A stretch of DNA of 64,000 nucleotides, taken from positions 3,224,001 through 3,288,000 of the forward strand of contig OZ251574.1 in NCBI GenBank assembly GCA_965243635.1, given 5' to 3'. The translations under genes were made by a program, and so were the position numbers. A model generated the notes under the pieces. It did not search any database and was not told the DNA's origin. It worked only from the letters and a program-made list of their open reading frames with translations. This DNA comes from Rs1 sp000416275. Its GTDB lineage: Bacteria; Pseudomonadota; Gammaproteobacteria; Pseudomonadales; Balneatricaceae. How positions within the stretch are numbered: the stretch's first letter is position 1; the number at the start of each line of letters is the position of its first letter. This document shows positions 44,822 through 54,264 of this stretch, one piece after another.

Positions 44822-45778
44822 CTATTTACTGTAAAAATAAGTGGCAAAATCACTGTCTGCTTCAGATGATATACTGCTTTCATCTGCCTTAATCCGCATC
44901 ATTTTTTTACTGTCGTTATAGTCAACGACTACTTTATCGACATACATATAGGATCTTGCCTGCCTTATCGATAATTCACTCACTAACTCAATCGTATAAT
45001 CAATTAAAGCTTGGATGGCATCTTGATTAAGCAAAATACCTAATTCACCCTCCTCAAATATTGTACCGCTGCGTACATAGTTTTCATGAAAGGTAGCGAT
45101 TGGAGTTAACGTTTCATCAAGCGATTGAATGAAGGTCTGGACTGATTCTGCCACACTTTCACCTTGCCCCGACTTTATCTCCATTGCTTGCCTATCATAT
45201 TTTTTATCTAAGGATATGAACTGTAATTGCTCAATACTAATTGATCCATACGCCAGATATTGAGTATCGCCAAAGGTGGTCTTTGAATAGAATGAAGAGT
45301 TATCTCTGTCACCCGCTCTGCCAAATTGTTCAAAATTACCATTGCCTAACTGCTCAACAAAATCTTCAATCAGCAGTGGACTCGTACGTTTATTTTGACT
45401 TGAGGGCACCACATAGCCGCGCACCAATCCTGTGACCGATGCCAACATCCGCGTTAAATCGTCAGTTTTACTTTTATTTGCATAGTGCACATCAAATGCT
45501 TGATCTCTAAAGAGGTGATGGCGGATACAATTTTGGCTGATATATAGAGGGTTTTCTTTAAAATCAATGTCATTTGCTTCTTTTCTATATTTGTAACCAC
45601 TCTCCGCTTTAATTTTACCGGACAAATTCGTATAGCCCCGTAATTTCGGTAACGAATGGTTATCCACTGTTTTACCTCCATCGCCTACCAGTGATGTTGG
45701 TCCATTCCAATTCACCACGCCATGCCCCAAGGCAGTAATTTTAAAATCAACGCTTTTAATACCTGTTACTTTGTTCAT
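44822..45778 (-). CDS. cas7fv: Cas7fv backbone subunit of the I-F2 (I-Fv) Cascade
   Basis: A 318-residue protein matching the I-F variant Cas7: KVTGIKSVDFKITALGHGVV, NHSLPKLRGYTNLSGKIK, YISQNCIRHHLFRDQAFD, GYVVPSSQNKRTSPLL, and MYVDKVVVDYNDSKKMMRIK. Several copies coat the crRNA spacer in the effector complex. Its ATG overlaps the cas3 stop by 4 bases (ATGA), so its translation is naturally coupled to cas3; the IS insertion in cas3 may therefore lower its expression unless transcription reads out of the element. Confidence 0.93.
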   Translation of the reverse strand: MNKVTGIKSVDFKITALGHGVVNWNGPTSLVGDGGKTVDNHSLPKLRGYTNLSGKIKAESGYKYRKEANDIDFKENPLYISQNCIRHHLFRDQAFDVHYANKSKTDDLTRMLASVTGLVRGYVVPSSQNKRTSPLLIEDFVEQLGNGNFEQFGRAGDRDNSSFYSKTTFGDTQYLAYGSISIEQLQFISLDKKYDRQAMEIKSGQGESVAESVQTFIQSLDETLTPIATFHENYVRSGTIFEEGELGILLNQDAIQALIDYTIELVSELSIRQARSYMYVDKVVVDYNDSKKMMRIKADESSISSEADSDFATYFYSK

Positions 45779-47991
45779 GTTAAATCCTTTTTAAAGTTTA
45801 AGTTTTTGGTAGATATTGCGCCTATGGCTTGTTTTTCACATATACCATAGTAAATAGCTGAGTTATGCCGCGAGGACTCACCGCCTACCGGCAATAAGTC
45901 ATTGGGGGTATAGCTCAAATAAATGGGAAATTCAGGATCTTTGGCATCATTGAGTAAAACAAAATCTTTATATGCTTTGCTTTCGCCCATAATATTGTGA
46001 TTCTTTTTATACATATGAATTAACAAGCTATTATTACTGTCGCCATAGCCTTGTATGAGATCACAGGATGCCGTTAGGTTATCAATATTTTCTTTTTCTG
46101 CGGTTGGTATGTGATAGGCATAACCTTCGGGGAAGGTTATGTGACAATTATTATCGATGTGACACAGTGCCATTTGTACGAAACGACTATCGCCGCGTAG
46201 TGATTTTGCACTTATTTTTGCTCGCTCTAATGCCTGTTTTTTACGGGTCACTATGGTCGTAGGCTCACTGACTTTATTGACGATCACATCGACACTTTTT
46301 TTCATTGAGGCTAGCATGTCTTGTTCAATGTATTTAATGGCGGGCGAATCTAACGAGTAATATGATTTGTACAGCAGATATAGATCCGATATTTTTTGAA
46401 TGTTCTTGCCACCGTCTGTTTTGCTAATTAATAATTCATGCCATGCCTGTGCAGAAGCTAAACTATTAGATCGCGATAAGAAGCGAGCGACCGCTCCACT
46501 CCTTTTACCGTTATCCAATGTATTGGGAATAGCTATTGTATAGCGGTTGATTTTTTTGCTTTCGTCAAAACGGTCTAGCCTCCCCATTCGCTGCAGACAA
46601 TTTTCAGCCGTGGTAATTTCAGATATCATATATTGACAGCTGATATTGAGAGATGCTTGCACAATAGGCCCACTTCTTAGCAAATCAAATTCGTGAGTAC
46701 CTTCTCGTTTAAATGACGCAAACGCTTTCATAAACAGCTGTTTTTTATCACTCTTTTTATACTTTGAATGTAAAAGAATCGCATTTTCATTACTTAGATT
46801 ATTAATAAAGCTTTTTTGTGCTGTCGTCGCTGTATTACTAATCACGAAAGTAGTCATTGCCTGTGACTTGTAAAGTGGATTGGTATCGTCTTCTGCTGTT
46901 TCATCATAGGCAACAAAATCAAACTGGTAGTCAGCTTGGTTGAATGAAGGCATCTCTACCAAATCATAATCATCATCGATTTTAAGAATTTTACGGACGT
47001 AGTAATAGTGGGGAGTAGCGGAGACTAGTAATGTATTTGCACCATTATTTAGCTCTTTTCTGGAGGCGATAAGCTCTGCGAACAGCAAGTTAAATGCAGG
47101 CATATTGATATATTCATGGTACTCATCGAACACGACATGCGCGCTTAAATAATTGAGTAGTCTATCTGCTTTAGTATGACTAATAACGGTACTGAGTAAT
47201 TGATCAATTGTGGTTATTACGACATCACCTGTTAAATATTGATCTTCTGCAGTACTGTTTTCAAAACTGTCGGTACATTTGTATTCGCCGGTAAATAACT
47301 CGACAGTTGCACCCCGTAAATAAGGCTGATCAGAGGCTTTTAGCTCTGTAAACATACCTTGGCAAATTTGCACTCTTGGACACACCCAAATAATTTGTTG
47401 TGCATTTCTAAGACCCGCCCACTGCAACGCTATTTTAGTTTTCCCACAGCCTGCGGCACCCGCTAACACTTTCACATTTTCACTGTCTTGGGAGAGCTGG
47501 TGAGCTATCTTGGACTGCTGTTTACTACGCTCGCTATTTGGAAAACTATGCATGCACTCTCGGATATGGGTGCTTAAATCACTTTCAATCACGATATCGC
47601 TATCAATTTTTTCGGTAATAAATTTATCCAGCGTTTTATTGCTAATATGTTGTGATAGTTGATTCGCCGTGAGTGATGATACCCACCGATCAGCGGTAAT
47701 CAAACAAGAGCGAACTTCATTATTAGTGGCATTCGTTTGTGATTTTTTTTGATACTCACTGATATCTTCATATCGATCGTATTCTTTAAATTTAGGCAGT
47801 GGCGTATCTTCATAATTATCTAGCACATCATCATCTATTTCAGCAGAGTATGCCTTGCTCAATATACTGATTTTGGTGTCACTGTAATTTTTGTCTAATT
47901 CAACAACACGATTAAGGGTATTAATTGCCTCTTTTGCAATTAACGGCCATGCTGCATCTTTTATATTTGATTTTAATTTACTGTAAATTTT
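45775..47991 (-). pseudogene. cas3: cas3, helicase part (separated from the HD part by IS66)
   Basis: The helicase half of Cas3, about 739 codons. Visible motifs are Walker A VLAGAAGCGKTKIALQW, the DEAH-like VFDEYHEYINMP, motif III LLVSATPHYYY, and motif VI NCLQRMGRLDRFDE. The frame is open throughout, so apart from the insertion it looks intact. It is cut at codon I-Y-S-K-L by IS66 copy 3. A new start within the IS end (ATG at 48024) would add MTFCPELLRSYK in front and could yield a separate helicase fragment. Confidence 0.92.
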
Positions 47992-49938
47992 GTAACTTCT
48001 CAATAACTCGGGGCAGAACGTCAATATAAATCATTTTCTCTTGACAGGGTTTTAGTCCAAAAGTCGTTAAAATTAAAGACCACTTCCCTTCTTCTTTAAA
48101 GTAGCAGCACCGCGTTATACCAGTCCATGTGAGTGGTTTATTTATTTTATACACTCGCGGGTTGCGACTAACTATTTAAATGCCTCAAACCTCTTCACAG
48201 AAGCAAAAATATCACCTAAAAAAGCCATGGTAAGATAACCTTATCATTCGCTGCTATGACTTAAACCTTTGAAAAAACTCCCTACTTTACCTGATATTCC
48301 AGAAAGTGAACAAACTCCGGTAGTCAAAAGCTTACTACTGATAGTAGAGCAATGCTTTCAAAGTATTCAGCAGCAAGCCGAAGAGATCGAGCTGCTCAAA
48401 GATGAAGTGCGCGTACTAAAAAAGCAGAAAAAACGGCCCACTTTCAAACCAAGTAACTTGGACAAAGAAACAGATAAATCGACGGGCGATGATTCAGTAT
48501 CGACAGAAAACAAAAAGCGGCCAGGCTCAAAGAAACGCTCTAAAAATGTGAATCTAACTATCCATGACGATCAAGTGGTTCAACCGCAAGACGGTATCCC
48601 TCCAGGAGCTCGCTTTAAAGGATACCGGGATTTTATTGTTCAGGAGTTGGTTATTGGCACAAAAAACACCCGTTATCGTCTCGCCCGTTATGTCACACCA
48701 GACGGCCAAACCCTCACCGCTAAATTACCTAAAGAATTGAACGGGCTGCATTACGGTCCTTATTTACTCAGCTATGTCCTTTATCAACACCATCACTGTC
48801 ATGTCACCCAACCTCTATTGCTAGAGCAACTGCGAGAATGGGGGATTGATATCTCCGCCGGTCAAATCAATCGCCTTTTATCCGAGGGAAAATCTCAATT
48901 TCATCAGGAAAAGAACGACATTTTAAAAGCGGGTTTAGCTTTGTCCGATTATGTCACTGTTGACGATTCAGGTGCTCGCCATAAAGGGGTCAACGGTTAT
49001 GTCACTCAAATAGGCAACGAGTATTTTGCTTGGTTTGAATCGACAGGCTCTAAGAGTAGGGTTAATTTTTTGGAATTGCTCTGTGCGGGGGATAAAAGTT
49101 ATCGTATTAATCATCACGCTGAGTCTTACTGGGTAGATCAAAAATTACCGCATGTCCCACTAAAGCTTCTCTTAGAGAGTGGCTTGTCGCATTTTGCTAA
49201 TGCCCTGCGTTGGGAGGAGCATCTTGATGAGCAGGGAATCAACTCGGCGCGCCACCGTCGTATTGCGACGGAAGGCGCTTTACTTGGTAATGTGCAGCAT
49301 CAAAACCGGTGCCAGAACTTAGTCATACTCAGTGACGGGGCGGGTCAGTTCAATATTCTGCAGCACGCATTGTGCTGGATTCATACTGAGCGTTTGGTAC
49401 ACACAATGCTGCCGTTAAACGAATGGCACCGAGAGGATATAGCGAAAGTACGCGGTGAAATTTGGGATTTATATCGAGGCCTAAAAACGTATAAAGTCCG
49501 GCCAGGTTCCGATCAGAAAGCCGCGCTGGAGACTTTTTTTGACGAGATTTTTACGCAGCGAACACGTTATGAGTCTTTAAACCAATTGCTCAAGCGGATC
49601 TACAAAAACAAAGCGAAATTACTGCGAGTATTAGCACGTCCTGAAATTCCCTTACATACCAATGGTAGTGAAACAGATATCAGGGATTTCGTAAAAAAGA
49701 GAAAGATCAGTGGAGGTACTCGCAGTGATGTTGGAAGAGAGTGCCGAGATACATTTTCCAGTCTAAAAAAGACTTGTCGAAAGCTTGGTGTGTCATTTTG
49801 GGACTATATATTGGATAGAAATTCTGGGATTGGGGATATCCCCCCATTGGCAGAATTAATTCGTCGAGAAGTAGCCGCTGACTAGGGCTTTAATTGGCGT
49901 AAGCTATAGTAGATTGCCCCGTGTTATTGAGAAGTTAC
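47992..49938 (+). mobile_element. IS66-family insertion sequence, copy 3, inside cas3
   Basis: Same 1947-bp element and ends as copy 1. Perfect 8-bp duplications TAAATTTT flank it at 47984-47991 and 49939-49946. Joining the flanks with one duplication removed gives a continuous cas3 frame reading SSYGKIYSKLKSN. The transposase points against cas3. The perfect duplication and near identity to the other copies suggest a recent event. Confidence 0.97.
48269..49885 (+). CDS. IS66-family transposase, copy 3
   Basis: An intact 538-residue frame with a TTG start, identical in protein to copy 2 except for YKVRPGSDQ (R for Q). All catalytic motifs described for copy 1 are present. It lies antisense to the cas operon. 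Confidence 0.95.
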   Translation: MKKLPTLPDIPESEQTPVVKSLLLIVEQCFQSIQQQAEEIELLKDEVRVLKKQKKRPTFKPSNLDKETDKSTGDDSVSTENKKRPGSKKRSKNVNLTIHDDQVVQPQDGIPPGARFKGYRDFIVQELVIGTKNTRYRLARYVTPDGQTLTAKLPKELNGLHYGPYLLSYVLYQHHHCHVTQPLLLEQLREWGIDISAGQINRLLSEGKSQFHQEKNDILKAGLALSDYVTVDDSGARHKGVNGYVTQIGNEYFAWFESTGSKSRVNFLELLCAGDKSYRINHHAESYWVDQKLPHVPLKLLLESGLSHFANALRWEEHLDEQGINSARHRRIATEGALLGNVQHQNRCQNLVILSDGAGQFNILQHALCWIHTERLVHTMLPLNEWHREDIAKVRGEIWDLYRGLKTYKVRPGSDQKAALETFFDEIFTQRTRYESLNQLLKRIYKNKAKLLRVLARPEIPLHTNGSETDIRDFVKKRKISGGTRSDVGRECRDTFSSLKKTCRKLGVSFWDYILDRNSGIGDIPPLAELIRREVAAD

Positions 49939-50399
49939 TAAATTTTCCCATAACTGGAAAAATTATCTTGAGTTTTAGGCCGAAAGGGTTTTGCGTGATG
50001 CCAATACACAGCATGCTTAACTGCTTTTTTACAACGAGTATTGATGATTTTAGCGCTATCGGTAATACATTGAACAATCAGGGCTGATATTTCATTGTGA
50101 CGAGGGTGCTTTTCAAAACTAAACTTAGCTTCATCTATGTGCTGGCCATCTTCAGCTTGGTAATTTTTATTCTTAGGCTTTATTACCCATGTTTGAAATG
50201 AAGGATCGAGCTTGCCTATGTCATGAAAACACCCGGCTATAAAGGCAGCTTTTGACAAGTTATTCCTGTCATCATTATAAAAATACTTATGTAACATTTG
50301 TGCCGCAAAGCCCACAGCAAACAAATGATGATCCAACTGCTGTAAATGTGTATTGGCGTACATCATATTTTTTACCGGCCTGTTTTGTTGTATATCCAT
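49939..50399 (-). pseudogene. cas3: cas3, HD nuclease part (truncated by IS66)
   Basis: The N-terminal nuclease part of Cas3, 153 codons before a stop made at the IS junction (YGKI-stop). HD-domain residues are visible in QLDHHLFAVG, AGCFHDIGKLDPSF, KHPRHNEISAL and HAVYWHHAKP. It can be read from an ATG at 50399 with a weak GAGAAAGAG site. In most I-F systems this domain continues directly from Cas2 in one protein; here cas2 is in another frame and overlaps it by 113 bases. Confidence 0.9.
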
Positions 50400-50694
50400 T
50401 GGTTATCTCTTTCTCTGTCGTATTAACTGGCACGATTCCCTGGAAATCGAATTTTCTTTTATTTCCTACTACCCACACCAATTCACTGCGCGAGCGGCTG
50501 CGAATCCAGTGGCAACTCACCGCTGTATTTTTACTTGCTGTTTTTCTCAATAGCTTTTTTACCGCTGCCAACCCCTCACTAGTTATCACTGTTTGCCAAG
50601 TGTTATTACCTATACGGCTGGCGAAGGCATCGAGTACTCTTCGGGTTTTTTGCAGTGAGTTTTTTTGACACTGAGATACGAACGTCACCATCAT
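50287..50694 (-). CDS. cas2: Cas2 (I-F type; normally fused to Cas3)
   Basis: The first 93 or so residues match the Cas2 part of I-F Cas2-3: MMVTFVSQCQKNSLQKTRRVLDA (partly quoted), NTWQTVITSEGLAAVKKLL, NTAVSCHWIRSRSRSELVW and VPVNTTEKE. After that the frame continues for about 40 residues with no family likeness (down to 50287), overlapping the HD part of cas3. A shift at the A6 run (complement of 50368-50373) would join Cas2 to the HD domain. Cas2 bridges two Cas1 dimers during spacer capture. The start overlaps the cas1 stop by 4 bases. Confidence 0.88.
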   Translation of the reverse strand: MMVTFVSQCQKNSLQKTRRVLDAFASRIGNNTWQTVITSEGLAAVKKLLRKTASKNTAVSCHWIRSRSRSELVWVVGNKRKFDFQGIVPVNTTEKEITNGYTTKQAGKKYDVRQYTFTAVGSSFVCCGLCGTNVT

Positions 50695-51665
50695 TTGGAA
50701 TCGACCTCACTTTCTGCAACTTGCCAATTCGTGGTTTGGGCCACTGTTTTAACTTGTTCAAACATGAAATCTAATGCTTTGTGCTCAATAAAGCTCTGCA
50801 GACACTGCTGTCTAAACTCCTGTTCACTCGCCCCTTCATTTGCGCAGACAAACGCCCATGGCAGGATAATCGCGTCTTTGATTAAATCGGCGACATCAAA
50901 AACCAAAGCACCACGACGAGTTTTTCCGTGCATCACAGCAAATCCATGCGGTATTCCCAATACCCAAAGCGTAGTAGCTGCCAGTCCATATGCTAGATAA
51001 TTACCATGGTTCAAAAAAGCATTCGCGGTATCTATGCCCTCATGAGAGCGTTTGAAATCGGAGAAATTAGTCACAGCAGCTGCCGTTTTATATAGCTGTT
51101 TTGCCAACAGCGCCTCGACTTGTAAAAGCCCTTGTACTTTACTGGCGATGGATATGTTGTCTGAGAAGCGTTGCAGTGCCTTTTGTAAAACCGGCTCTTC
51201 AATATTAAAACCTGCATTGACTAAGTCTCGATCTTTACTCCACACTTTTTTAAGATAGCTTAATCTCGCTAGTTGGAAAGTTTTTCCCGCCGCCAATCTC
51301 TTTTGCTCATCAAACCAAAATTTCATCCAACCTTGCACGTATTCTGTCGGCCTATATTCACTTTGTGGGGTAAACCATTCAATTTCATTTCCCATCAGCA
51401 AAGGAGTCCCCCCACCACCACAAAAACCCAGCAGCACTCCCGCTTGCGCTAGCATTCGAACAGCCGCCTGCGTGATTGATGTGCCATTACCTAGTAATAA
51501 ACAGGTAGTGTTAGCTATTGGTATGTTAAAAAATTGGTTCTCTTGCTTTGCCTCTGCCAAATATAAAACACGGCCGTCCTTTTGCATCACTCGGCACTTT
51601 TCTAAATAAAAAATATTGGCTCGCTTAGAATGGAGTATCGCTTTCAAATCACTGAGCTGATCCAT
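50691..51665 (-). CDS. cas1: Cas1, type I-F spacer integrase
   Basis: A 324-residue I-F Cas1 of normal length. Typical blocks are LLLGNGTSITQAAVRMLAQ near residue 55, FCGGGGTPLLMGNEIEW near residue 80, and the active-site region GNYLAYGLAATTLWVLGIPHGFAVMHG (partly quoted) followed by TRRGALVFDVADLIKD, which holds the conserved His and Asp ligands. With Cas2 it integrates new spacers at the leader. It is the first gene of the cas operon; 173 bp (51666-51838) separate it from the WYL regulator and should contain the operon promoter. Confidence 0.96.
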   Translation of the reverse strand: MDQLSDLKAILHSKRANIFYLEKCRVMQKDGRVLYLAEAKQENQFFNIPIANTTCLLLGNGTSITQAAVRMLAQAGVLLGFCGGGGTPLLMGNEIEWFTPQSEYRPTEYVQGWMKFWFDEQKRLAAGKTFQLARLSYLKKVWSKDRDLVNAGFNIEEPVLQKALQRFSDNISIASKVQGLLQVEALLAKQLYKTAAAVTNFSDFKRSHEGIDTANAFLNHGNYLAYGLAATTLWVLGIPHGFAVMHGKTRRGALVFDVADLIKDAIILPWAFVCANEGASEQEFRQQCLQSFIEHKALDFMFEQVKTVAQTTNWQVAESEVDSK

Positions 51666-51838
51666 GTTTGATCCTTATTAAGAGATTTTTTAGGGAGTTC
51701 TGCTAATCAATTTCCCCTATCTATGTGTTACCTCAGATCAATACAAACTCTGGTTAGATCTTAAGCATGAAATATTAAGCCTTTAAATAAGCATCACGAC
51801 AATACTGTATAGAAAAACATCAACACTTCATTTACAGG

Positions 51839-52651
51839 TCAATAACAATACGGCCTAACTTGCTCTTCACACTCTTTGGTCAATACGATTTGCTGAGCGC
51901 ATGGATCTACTTGGTATTGGTCTAAATGCATACGTTTTAAAACATAATTGACCAGTGCTGCACGTGTCTTGAACTGTAAAACCCCTTTACACATCTGGTA
52001 ATCATCAATAATCACTTGCTGCTGTGCACGGCTTAAGCGCTGATCTGGCTGAATGCAGATTTGCAGTTCGAGGTGCCATAATTTATCTGCAACGACACTT
52101 TGTAGCGCTTTGCCTTCATCGACTACTTCGCCGTTAAAGCGGGATAAAACAAAATCTCTAAAATTCATATTTTTTCTGCAAAAGGCACGGACATGCCAAC
52201 GTAGACCATCAAATATTAAGCTGTGGGGCTCAATGATACGATCAGTGTATTTAGGGCTGGTTAGTGATGTATAGCCTATATCTATCGCTAGCTTATTGTC
52301 GATGGCACGTAGTATTGGCTGCACTAATCTGGGTGAAGGATTGCGGGTGGGCGGGCTTATTTCTGTGATGTTGCCGAAGGTTAATGCGCTGCCTTGGCTG
52401 ATTAATCGTTGATATTGACTAAAGTCATGGCTGGAATAAAACAGTTTGAAACTGGCTGTCGCCAAGTGCATTTTCAAACTATCGTCATAGTGTAAAGACT
52501 GAGGGTGTAATGCTATATATTTGTTAATTGCTTTACTGGCGGACTGTCGAGAGATGCCAAAATAATGACACAAATGGGTGCTGTTAATCCGCCCTTGCCA
52601 CGTCAGCATAATTTCGATAAAACTAAAGCGCTTTTGTTCTTCCTTGGTCAT
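51839..52651 (-). CDS. WYL-domain transcriptional regulator (BrxR/CapW-like)
   Basis: A 270-residue protein. Residues 10-60 form a winged helix-turn-helix (TWQGRINSTHLCHYFGISRQSASKAINKY). The WYL domain follows (AIDIGYTSLTSPKYTDRIIEPHSL and FDGLRWHVRAFCRKNMNFRDFVLSRF, quoted in parts), then a C-terminal WCX-like domain. The architecture and the RWHVRAFC block match the BrxR/CapW repressors that guard BREX, CBASS and other defence loci. It lies directly upstream of cas1 on the same strand, so it may control the cas operon; no operator has been demonstrated. Ligand unknown. Confidence 0.87.
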   Translation of the reverse strand: MTKEEQKRFSFIEIMLTWQGRINSTHLCHYFGISRQSASKAINKYIALHPQSLHYDDSLKMHLATASFKLFYSSHDFSQYQRLISQGSALTFGNITEISPPTRNPSPRLVQPILRAIDNKLAIDIGYTSLTSPKYTDRIIEPHSLIFDGLRWHVRAFCRKNMNFRDFVLSRFNGEVVDEGKALQSVVADKLWHLELQICIQPDQRLSRAQQQVIIDDYQMCKGVLQFKTRAALVNYVLKRMHLDQYQVDPCAQQIVLTKECEEQVRPYCY

Positions 52652-52915
52652 TTCTCATCCTGATCCATGCAGTTTAAATGTGTTTAGCAAATAAAACCTG
52701 TCTGAACATTACAAGAAAGTTATATTAATTCAAATAGATATTTAAATTATTAAGTACTGCTTTGATTTTATAGCCCAGCGCGGTTGTTTTTGAATGCTGA
52801 TACTCTCCCTTATTACTGCTTTTTCATAATTGGTTAATTAAAATTACAACTTACATTTTAGCCGCGTAAAACTGGTATTTTTCCATATAGTAGCGCGAAC
52901 CAAACGCTTAGCAGG
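52652..52915. other. AT-rich gene-free region upstream of the WYL regulator
   Basis: No gene is visible. It presumably carries the promoter of the WYL gene and forms the border between the CRISPR locus and the paa cluster. Confidence 0.4.
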
Positions 52916-52994
52916 CCTCTGAACAAGTCTGCGCGTTCCTTCGCGAATATAAGCGCTTAGCTATCACTAGGAAGATGCGGGATTTGTTCAGAGG
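52916..52994. repeat. Short MITE-like repeat with CCTCTGAACAA ends
   Basis: CCTCTGAACAA at 52916-52926 and TTGTTCAGAGG at 52984-52994 are perfect inverted repeats. A single CCTCTGAACAA end recurs at 60042-60052. No target duplication is clear. Confidence 0.65.
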
Positions 52995-53027
52995 TTGTTT
53001 AATACAGGTTGGCATTTTTCAAGGGTA

Positions 53028-54230
53028 TTACACCGCTTCAATAATCAGCGCTATCCCCTGCCCGACACCGATGCACATAGTGCACAGCGCATATTTACCA
53101 CCGCTGCGCTGTAGTTGATAGGCGGCGGTGGTCACTAATCTTGCGCCACTCATTCCCAGTGGATGGCCCAAGGCTATCGCCCCGCCATTCGGATTTACCC
53201 TGGGATCATCATCGGCTAAGCCTAACTCTCGCAACACGGCTAAGCCCTGTGCGGCAAAGGCTTCATTGAGTTCAATGACATCCATTTGCGCCAAGCTCAA
53301 TCCGGTTTGCTGTAAGACTTTCACAGTGGCGGGCGCCGGGCCGATTCCCATTATATTTGGCGCTACGCCCACGGTCGCCATGCCGATTACTTTGGCGATC
53401 GGCTGCAGGTTATTATCTTGCACTGCCTGTTGATTCGCCAGTAGCAGAGCACAGGCACCGTCGTTGATTCCCGAGGCATTGCCAGCGGTCACTGAGCCTC
53501 CCTCTCTAAAAGGAGTCTTTAATTTATTCAGTGATGACAGCGTGGTGTCCGCTCTTGGGTGCTCATCTTCGCTCAGCCAATAACTGCTTTTTCGAGAGGC
53601 TATTTGCACGGGGATAATTTCATCAGCAAAGACCCCAGCGGTGATCGCCGCCGCGGTTTTTTGCTGACTGCGCAAGGCAAATAGGTCTTGATCCGCTCGA
53701 CTAATCTTAAATTGCTCCGCGACATTTTCAGCGGTCTCGGGCATGGAATCGGTGCCGTATTGGGCTTTTAATTGTCGATTAACAAAGCGCCAGCCGATGG
53801 TGGTGTCGACCATTTCCGGTTGACGATTAAAGGCGGTGGTCGGCTTGGCCATCACAAAGGGGGCCCGCGACATCGATTCGACACCACCGGCGATCGCCAT
53901 GTTCATTTGACCACTGATAATGGCACGCGCTGCGGTCCCGATCGCATCCATTCCCGAGCCACAGAGTCTATTTAGGGTCAGCCCCGGCACTTCCAGCGGC
54001 AATCCAGCCAGCAAGCTACTCATCCGTGCGACATTGCGATTATCCTCTCCCGCTTGGTTCGCACAGCCATAAAACACTTCTTCTATTTTTCGCCAATCTA
54101 GCTGAGCGTTGCGCTCGATCAATGCCTTGATCGGCAAGGCCCCTAAATCGTCGCTGCGAATACTGGATAGCGCCCCCGCATAGCGGCCGATTGGGGTTCT
54201 CACTGCATCGCAGATGTATACTTGTTGCAT
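53028..54230 (-). CDS. paaJ: 3-oxoadipyl-CoA / 3-oxo-5,6-dehydrosuberyl-CoA thiolase
   Basis: A 400-residue thiolase (PaaJ/PcaF). The nucleophile cysteine is in LNRLCGSGMDAIG near residue 90; the second half has NEAFAAQGLAVLREL, NPNGGAIALGHPLGMSGARLV with the catalytic His, and LCTMCIGVGQGIAL with the second Cys. It cleaves C8 and C6 beta-ketoacyl-CoA intermediates of phenylacetate breakdown to succinyl-CoA and acetyl-CoA. Its setting beside paaI and paaG supports PaaJ over the PcaF paralogue. Confidence 0.94.
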   Translation of the reverse strand: MQQVYICDAVRTPIGRYAGALSSIRSDDLGALPIKALIERNAQLDWRKIEEVFYGCANQAGEDNRNVARMSSLLAGLPLEVPGLTLNRLCGSGMDAIGTAARAIISGQMNMAIAGGVESMSRAPFVMAKPTTAFNRQPEMVDTTIGWRFVNRQLKAQYGTDSMPETAENVAEQFKISRADQDLFALRSQQKTAAAITAGVFADEIIPVQIASRKSSYWLSEDEHPRADTTLSSLNKLKTPFREGGSVTAGNASGINDGACALLLANQQAVQDNNLQPIAKVIGMATVGVAPNIMGIGPAPATVKVLQQTGLSLAQMDVIELNEAFAAQGLAVLRELGLADDDPRVNPNGGAIALGHPLGMSGARLVTTAAYQLQRSGGKYALCTMCIGVGQGIALIIEAV

Positions 54231-54264
54231 GTTTATTCCTTCACTAAATCGTATGTTTTGTAAT

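Noticed and set aside
44815..44883. N-terminal extension of Cas5fv (23 codons)
   Set aside because: It overlaps the end of cas7fv; the ATG at 44814 has a ribosome binding site and matches the known protein start.
43243..45778. Idea that cas7fv/cas5fv represent an undescribed effector
   Set aside because: Both read as members of the known I-F variant; only their disruption and context are new.
50252..51000. Plus-strand frames opposite cas2 and cas1
   Set aside because: They are shadows of the minus-strand cas genes and resemble nothing.
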